Assembly (NCBI GenBank): GCA_964537825.1
Contig: CAZIDL010000067.1
Location: forward strand, 1-11,898
Length of the DNA stretch: 11,898 nucleotides
DNA from: CAZIDL01 sp964537825
GTDB lineage: Bacteria > Bacteroidota > Bacteroidia > Flavobacteriales_D > CAYVSK01
Direction: 5' to 3'
The notes under the pieces are model-generated. The model ran no database searches, was not told where the DNA came from, and saw nothing but the letters and a program-made list of their open reading frames with translations. This document shows, one piece after another, positions 7,790 to 11,898 of the stretch. Made by a program: the position numbers and the translations under genes. Every line of letters begins with the position of its first letter. Within the stretch, counting starts at the first letter, position 1.

Positions 7790-8306
7790 TGCGGGTAGGA
7801 GCACGAAGCGCAGTCTAACTTAAAAGCTGGTAGGATGTCCTTTTTGTGGGCCGATGCGGCGGGGCTACGGCCCCTCCCCGCAAGGTCGGGTCAGGGTCGG
7901 AAAAAGCATAAGGAGGGTTCGTCGGCAAGTACGCTCACCTCCGACCCTATCCCAAAGGGGCGTGCCAATGCGGGGACCAACGGTCGGCAATGCCCGCCTT
8001 TTAGGATTTGGGTCGTCCAAAGGTAACCGATGGGGAGGCCCCGGGTTTGGGACAGGGAGAGCCGTTGAAGGAAGGCCCGCGTACGCTCACCACACCTTCA
8101 CGGACCCGAACGCGGCATGATCTCGTGGTGTGCCCCGACGCACGCTTGACCTCACTGCCTATCGAAGGGAAGGTCTTCCCCTGACCCGCGTACCTGCACC
8201 ACCTTTCCGTACTCGCCTTCTTCCAGGTCCTCGAACCGGATCACCTGCTCGTCCGCTTCACTCCTGAACTGCCTTTACAAGAACTAGCTGTCTGTCTGCA
8301 CAGCCT
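7790..8306. other. 517-base region without a convincing gene; several inverted repeats
   Basis: No frame on either strand codes a protein I recognise; the open frames near 7835-8120 on the plus strand lack credible starts and composition. Structure seen: a GC hairpin at 7856-7881 whose core GGGGC-TACG-GCCCC (7861-7874) has a UACG tetraloop closed by C-G; a 9-bp inverted repeat AGGGTCGGA (7893-7901) / TCCGACCCT (7940-7948); and an 11-bp direct repeat GTACGCTCACC at 7929-7939 and 8081-8091. The stretch lies between a scaffold gap and the 3' end of the metal operon. It could be a repeat element that broke the assembly, a structured RNA, or decayed DNA. Confidence 0.5.
8152..8244 (-). CDS. Possible 30-residue small ORF downstream of the TonB receptor
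   Basis: The minus-strand frame is open from 8274 to the TGA at 8152-8154, with a GTG at 8244 as the only plausible start. It reads VIRFEDLEEGEYGKVVQVRG... and almost all third positions are G or C, like the receptor gene upstream, so it may have been coding. The EGEYGKVVQVRGSG stretch faintly recalls the start of FeoA-type SH3-like domains, but no continuation is found in other frames beyond the stop. It could be a remnant, a tiny peptide or chance. Confidence 0.2.
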   Translation of the reverse strand: MIRFEDLEEGEYGKVVQVRGSGEDLPFDRQ

Positions 8307-10883
8307 TCATTCACCCTTTCGGTAATCCTCAACCTTCTTTATCTCTCCCTGAAAGCCCGCGTTCCGGACCTGCCTCAAGAGCTTCTTCGGGTCCCGACCC
8401 TTTTTCACGACCACCTCCGCGCCGTCGTCCTTCAGGTGGACCGCGACGTCGATCACCTCGGGGAGGGCCATCAATCGCTCCCTGACCGTTCGAACGCAGT
8501 ACCGGCAGGCCATTCCCTCGACCTCGAGGCTCACCTTCTTCGCCTGGCTCAGGTCGGGTTTTGGCGCCTTGTTCAAGACCGCCCCCTTGTAACGGACTCC
8601 CAAGCTTATGTTGGCCCCGGGTTCGGGAAGCTGCGGATCCGTCAGGTGGCGCCTGTAACGGCGGTTGGTGAGGTTCTCGAGGTTGAGCTCGAGATCGAGG
8701 CCCTCCGCGACCTCCCAGCCTGCGCTCAGGTTGAAAACGGCATAGCCCGGCGTTCGGACCTCCCCGTATTCGGGGGCGTACCTTTCCTGGGCGGCCACGA
8801 GGTCGCTACGCAGGGCGATCCTGAGCCCCTCGCTCCTGTTCCTGTAGCGGACCTCGGGGGAGACCCGGAAGGGGGCCATGTTCGGGAGGGGCTCGCCTCC
8901 GGAAGTGACCCCGTACTGGTAGGATGCCTTGAGGGAAAGTTCAAACTTTTCGGTAACGTACCAATTGAAGTCGGCGTTGGCCCCCGTAATGGTCCCTTTC
9001 CGAATGTTAGCCGCGCGACGGACACCCCTCAGCCCCTTGATCGGGCTCTGCATGTCCGGCTCCACTCGCCACTCTATCAAACCCTTGACGCTGTTATGGA
9101 ATGCTTCGATCCTCCCGTTCCACTGGCCGAACATCCCCTTGACGGCGAACCGCTTGTTCAGGTTCGTCTCGGAGGAGACCCGAGGGTTCCCGTAGTGGTA
9201 GTAGCCGTCGAGCATGGGGGCGCTCACGAAGCGGTCGACGGGCGTGGCCGCATTGAAACCCTTTACCACGGCGGCTTCGAAGGCGAGCTTCTCGTTAACC
9301 CGGAAATTGGGTTCCAGGTTCCAGGTGAGGACGTTGCCGGCCTTCCTTAGATCCTTCCCGAGGCCACTCCCCCGAATGGGTTCGGCGTCCGAGACGGTGC
9401 GGTTGAACCGCACGCCCGCGTCCACCCGCCAGCTGTCGCTAATCTCCATCCGGTCCAGTAGGAAGACCGCGTGCTCGCGGAGCCTGCCGCGGTTCAGGAT
9501 CGGGCGGAATTCGCTCCGGGACCGGTCCGTGATCACCCTCCGCTCGGCCTGCATCCCCCAGAACCAATGTTCGGTCCCTAGGGTGAAGCGGTGGTGCTCG
9601 CCGTAGCTGAAGTAGGTCCTCAGGGCGGCCTGAAGGTTTTCGCTGCGGGAGACCCCTTTGTAGCGGGTGTTGACGCTGTCCTGTAGTTTGTTCACCATCT
9701 CGTGGTACATCGGCTGGTATCCCACATTGGCCTTCAGCTTCTCGAAGCGGAGCCTGCCACTCCCGCTGTCCAACTTGGGGTCGTAGCGGTACTTGATCCC
9801 GTAGAGGTCGCGCTTCTCCTCCGGGATCACCGTGGGGGCCATACGGCTCGGCCAGCCGATCGAGTCGGCCCGGTAGATCTGGGAGACGAGGGTGAACCTG
9901 TGGTCCTTTCCGGGACGGTAGCGCCCCTTGAAATGCAGCCACTCCGTGTCGAAGCCGCTGTGGGGGAGGGTCTCGCTGGGAAGGGGTTCGTAAGCTCCCT
10001 TTTTTGGGATCCGGTAGTTCCCGTGCCTGCCGATCCCTCCGCTGAGGGCGAAGTCGAAGCTCCGCTTCCCGCCCTCGAGGGAGAGCATCCCCGTCCGCGA
10101 GTTCGAGACGCTCTTGTAGCCGATCTTTCCTCCCAGGTCCATCCGGAAGGTGTCCTTTGCTGCGTAGCTTCCGGACCGGGTCCGGATCTTCATGACCCCT
10201 CCCATGTTGCCCGAACCGTACCCGCTACCCCCCGGGCCGACCTGGACGCCCATTCCTTCGACCATTCCGGGTGGTACGCTCGCGGCGCAGGCATCCATGC
10301 CCATGGGGCACGACTGGGTGACCTTGAAGCCGTCGACGAAGGTGAGCACCCGGTCGTCGCTCATCCCTTGGAAGACGGGCTTCGAACCCCAGTTTCCGTT
10401 ACGAGCTGCGGAGACCCCGACCACGTCGTCGAGGAGCTCCGCGGTGCTGGTCTTCGCGAGCTCCTCGATCCGTTCCCCGCCGATCTCCCTCATGGGCATG
10501 GGCTCCTCCATTCTGTGTTCCCTCCTTCGCTCTGTGACGGTAACGCCACTTTTCATGAGCTTCCTGCGGGCGAGACCGAAGTCGAGGGAGGTCGTGTCGC
10601 CGTCCTCGACGGTGAACATCCTGACCTGCTTCTCGTACCCGAGGTAGCGGGCGACCATGTAGTAGCTCCCGGTGTCGACCCGCTCGAGCCGGTAACGCCC
10701 GGACGAGTCCGTCCCCGTCCCCAGAAGCTCGCCCTTTACGGACACGGTGGCACCGGGGAGAGGATCACCCGAAGAGGCATCGAGGACCTCCCCCTGGACC
10801 GTGCCCGTTTGGGCACTGAGGGGGAAGGGGTGCCACAATAAGGTCAGCAGGCACGGGATCGCAAGGGATCGGGGGTGCAACAT
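8307..10883 (-). CDS. TonB-dependent receptor with C-terminal HMA metal-binding domain
   Basis: This 858-residue protein probably imports a soft metal, most likely copper (or mercury), across the outer membrane using TonB energy. The ATG at 10883 is chosen; an in-frame TTG lies two codons upstream. Residues 1-24 are a signal peptide (PLSA-Q), ~26-103 a carboxypeptidase-regulatory-like domain (GEVLDASSGDPLPGATVSVKG, then YLGYEKQ), ~113-118 a TonB-box-like GVTVTE, ~124-236 a Met-rich plug (VDGFKVTQSCPMGMDAC), and ~237-769 the barrel with the family's LENLTNRRYRRH near its end. After the last strand (SLGVRYKGAV) and a short linker comes an HMA domain, ~782-853, with GMACRYC (C793, C796). C192-x-x-x-M196 in the plug and H394-x-M396 in the barrel match the CxxxM/HxM copper site known from OprC. 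The gene follows merTP by 81 bp on the same strand, probably as one operon. A barrel protein normally ends at its last strand, so the HMA fusion is unusual. Confidence 0.92.
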   Translation of the reverse strand: MLHPRSLAIPCLLTLLWHPFPLSAQTGTVQGEVLDASSGDPLPGATVSVKGELLGTGTDSSGRYRLERVDTGSYYMVARYLGYEKQVRMFTVEDGDTTSLDFGLARRKLMKSGVTVTERRREHRMEEPMPMREIGGERIEELAKTSTAELLDDVVGVSAARNGNWGSKPVFQGMSDDRVLTFVDGFKVTQSCPMGMDACAASVPPGMVEGMGVQVGPGGSGYGSGNMGGVMKIRTRSGSYAAKDTFRMDLGGKIGYKSVSNSRTGMLSLEGGKRSFDFALSGGIGRHGNYRIPKKGAYEPLPSETLPHSGFDTEWLHFKGRYRPGKDHRFTLVSQIYRADSIGWPSRMAPTVIPEEKRDLYGIKYRYDPKLDSGSGRLRFEKLKANVGYQPMYHEMVNKLQDSVNTRYKGVSRSENLQAALRTYFSYGEHHRFTLGTEHWFWGMQAERRVITDRSRSEFRPILNRGRLREHAVFLLDRMEISDSWRVDAGVRFNRTVSDAEPIRGSGLGKDLRKAGNVLTWNLEPNFRVNEKLAFEAAVVKGFNAATPVDRFVSAPMLDGYYHYGNPRVSSETNLNKRFAVKGMFGQWNGRIEAFHNSVKGLIEWRVEPDMQSPIKGLRGVRRAANIRKGTITGANADFNWYVTEKFELSLKASYQYGVTSGGEPLPNMAPFRVSPEVRYRNRSEGLRIALRSDLVAAQERYAPEYGEVRTPGYAVFNLSAGWEVAEGLDLELNLENLTNRRYRRHLTDPQLPEPGANISLGVRYKGAVLNKAPKPDLSQAKKVSLEVEGMACRYCVRTVRERLMALPEVIDVAVHLKDDGAEVVVKKGRDPKKLLRQVRNAGFQGEIKKVEDYRKGE

Positions 10884-10929
10884 GGGCAACGGGTCGACCG
10901 GTTCGGGGCGAAAATGGAAGGGGAGGAGA

Positions 10930-10945
10930 GGTGGTCGTCACCACC
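10930..10945 (-). promoter_or_regulatory. Inverted repeat in the merTP-receptor spacer
   Basis: GGTGGT-CGTC-ACCACC (6-bp stem, 4-base loop) lies between the MerTP stop and the receptor start. Its 13-base core GGTGGTCGTCACC recurs at 11672-11684 in the other spacer of the operon. A further short stem, GGGG-TCAGT-CCCC at 10961-10973, contains the MerTP stop codon. These may be processing or stability hairpins, or operator-like sites. Confidence 0.4.
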
Positions 10946-10964
10946 CCCTTCGCAAAGAAAGGGG

Positions 10965-11624
10965 TCAGTCCCCCTTCACCTTGGCCTCGTAACCGAGCTC
11001 CTCGATCTTGGCGAGGATCGAGTCGGGTCCGGTCAGTTCCGGGTGGTAGTTAACGACCCCGCTACCGTCCTCGTGGGACACCTCCAGCTCCTTAACGCCC
11101 TCCATTTCCGAGAGGGCGTCGTGGATCCGCTTCTGGCATCCCATGCAGGTCATACCCTTGATCTCGAGGACGAGCTTTTCGGTCTTATCCTGTGTTTCCT
11201 GAACGCCGGTGTGAACAGCACCCCCTTGCTCGGCGGCAGGCTCACCTGCCCCGAAGGCCGGAGCTATGTATGGGAAAAGAAAGGCGAGGAGGACCAGCGG
11301 AGTTACGGCCCAGAGCATTCGTTTCTGCCCTCTCCGTTTTTTCTCGACTGAAGGGTCCGTGGAGCAGCAAGAGCCTCTTCCTTCTTTCGCCCCCTTTTCT
11401 TTTACATAGACCTGGTAGAAGGCGATCCCGAGGGAGAGGACGGCGAGGCCTTTCAGGTAAGGGCTCAAGGGATGTAGCCAGGAAATGAGGGAGCTGCTCC
11501 CGCTCAAACCGGCAACCCCCGAGAGGAGGACCGGCCCCCAGCAACATACCGTGGCGAGGAGGGCGGAGAGCAGGCCGGAACCGGCCCAGACCCCGTTCTT
11601 GCTCGTTCCTTCGTAGGTGGCCAT
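10965..11624 (-). CDS. merTP: MerTP-type heavy-metal transport fusion (MerT membrane part + MerP-like HMA)
   Basis: This 219-residue inner-membrane protein is expected to pass Hg(II), or another soft metal such as Cu, from the periplasm to the cytoplasm. TM1 (~16-38) contains the paired cysteines of MerT (TVCCWGP, C27/C28); TM2 spans ~56-74; the cytoplasmic loop has a second pair (GSCCST, C86/C87); TM3 spans ~103-124. A linker rich in Gly/Ala/Glu then leads to an HMA domain, ~147-219, with GMTCMGC (C160, C163), equal to periplasmic MerP. In classical mer operons MerT and MerP are separate; the fused form is known in Bacteroidota. The ATG at 11624 is preceded by an A/G-rich AAAAAAGAAAG. It lies 55 bp after the unknown upstream gene and 81 bp before the TonB receptor, all on the minus strand. 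No mercuric reductase is visible in the window, so the metal is not settled. Confidence 0.9.
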   Translation of the reverse strand: MATYEGTSKNGVWAGSGLLSALLATVCCWGPVLLSGVAGLSGSSSLISWLHPLSPYLKGLAVLSLGIAFYQVYVKEKGAKEGRGSCCSTDPSVEKKRRGQKRMLWAVTPLVLLAFLFPYIAPAFGAGEPAAEQGGAVHTGVQETQDKTEKLVLEIKGMTCMGCQKRIHDALSEMEGVKELEVSHEDGSGVVNYHPELTGPDSILAKIEELGYEAKVKGD

Positions 11625-11644
11625 GGTGCTTTCTTTTTTGGTTA

Positions 11645-11693
11645 CGGAGGCGAAGCTCCGAAGGGGGGAGGGGTGGTCGTCACCTCCCTCCCC
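11645..11693 (-). promoter_or_regulatory. Two hairpins between the unknown gene and merTP
   Basis: Near merTP, CGGAG (11645-11649) pairs with CTCCG (11656-11660). Beside it, 11665-11671 pairs with 11687-11693 (GGGGAGG/CCTCCCC) and 11672-11675 with 11681-11684 (GGTG/CACC), with a two-base bulge and a GTCGT loop. This 11-bp composite stem contains the stop codon (11680-11682) of the upstream gene. It shares the 13-mer GGTGGTCGTCACC with the next spacer of the operon. No T-run follows, so an intra-operon structure is more likely than a full terminator. Confidence 0.45.
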
Positions 11694-11898
11694 GGTCCTT
11701 TTCCCGTTCCTCCAGGTCGGCTACGAGATCCTGAACCCCCTTGAGGCTCTCAATGAGCTCCTCCTCGCTCATCTTCGGGAAGCGCTCCCTGAGGGACCTG
11801 ATCACTTCCTCGTTGCCGCAGTCCCCAGGGCATGCCTCGTTCGCCTCGACGATCTTCTGCGCGAGGGCTTTCCGGTAGAGCTCGTCGAGGAGTTCCTT
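11680..11898 (-). CDS. Unknown helical protein with CPGDC motif (5' partial)
   Basis: Only the last 72 codons are in the window; the frame is open from the right edge to the TGA at 11680-11682. The visible part is charged, Glu/Leu-rich and predicted helical (KELLDELYRKALAQKIVEAN, then MSEEELIESLKGVQDL), with one cysteine pair in EACPGDCGNEE that could bind a metal. Third codon positions are strongly G/C, as in merTP and the receptor. It is the first visible gene of the metal operon, so a metal-sensing or carrier role is plausible by context only. I do not recognise the family; it does not show a MerR or ArsR signature in this part. Confidence 0.75.
   Translation of the reverse strand, partial: KELLDELYRKALAQKIVEANEACPGDCGNEEVIRSLRERFPKMSEEELIESLKGVQDLVADLEEREKDRGGR

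Noticed and set aside
7198..7818. Plus-strand open frame running through the N gap
   Set aside because: Part of it is unknown bases and the rest is antisense to the propeller repeats.
8436..10841. Open frames of 304 and 379 codons on the plus strand opposite the TonB receptor
   Set aside because: They are antisense to a full-length receptor with clear domains and arise from the GC-rich third positions; no domain is recognisable in them.

Overview
The window looks like part of a draft genome or metagenome scaffold from a Bacteroidota bacterium, probably marine or aquatic; genus not determinable. The evidence is two different type IX secretion (T9SS) sorting domains (a CHU_C/gliding-type C-terminus and a type A C-terminus), SprB-like repeats, a TPR/SpoIIE phosphatase of the architecture common in this phylum, a TonB-dependent receptor with an N-terminal carboxypeptidase-regulatory-like domain, and mostly no Shine-Dalgarno sequences before the starts. 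A run of exactly 100 N (7690-7789) is a scaffold gap.

Left of the gap. 1-2843 (+) is the 3' part of a very large repetitive secreted adhesin: tandem 234-bp repeats, then four SprB-like repeats, a PKD domain and a CHU_C sorting domain. A 188-bp spacer with two competing hairpins separates it from 3032-5491 (+), a lipobox-bearing TPR - transmembrane - SpoIIE/PP2C phosphatase. Convergent to it is a broken gene (5602-6251, -) for a small exported, probably outer-membrane beta-barrel protein, with an in-frame stop at codon 3 and a one-base frameshift. Next on the minus strand is a seven-repeat beta-propeller protein with a T9SS type A tail (6448-7689), whose true start lies in the gap.

Right of the gap. 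7790-8306 has no convincing gene but several inverted repeats. From there to the right edge runs a GC-rich minus-strand metal operon: a partial unknown protein with a CPGDC motif (11680-11898), a MerTP fusion (10965-11624), and a TonB-dependent receptor (8307-10883) whose C-terminus carries an HMA metal-binding domain beyond the last barrel strand.

How the operon could work. The receptor plug contains a CxxxM motif and the barrel an HxM motif, matching in type the copper site described for Pseudomonas OprC. With the HMA domain predicted in the periplasm, and MerTP carrying a second periplasmic HMA plus membrane and cytoplasmic cysteine pairs, the genes could form a continuous thiol/thioether relay for a soft metal (Cu or Hg) from outside to cytosol. 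This is the most interesting system in the window. The base composition changes sharply at the gap, so the operon could be an acquired island or the two sides could be mis-joined.
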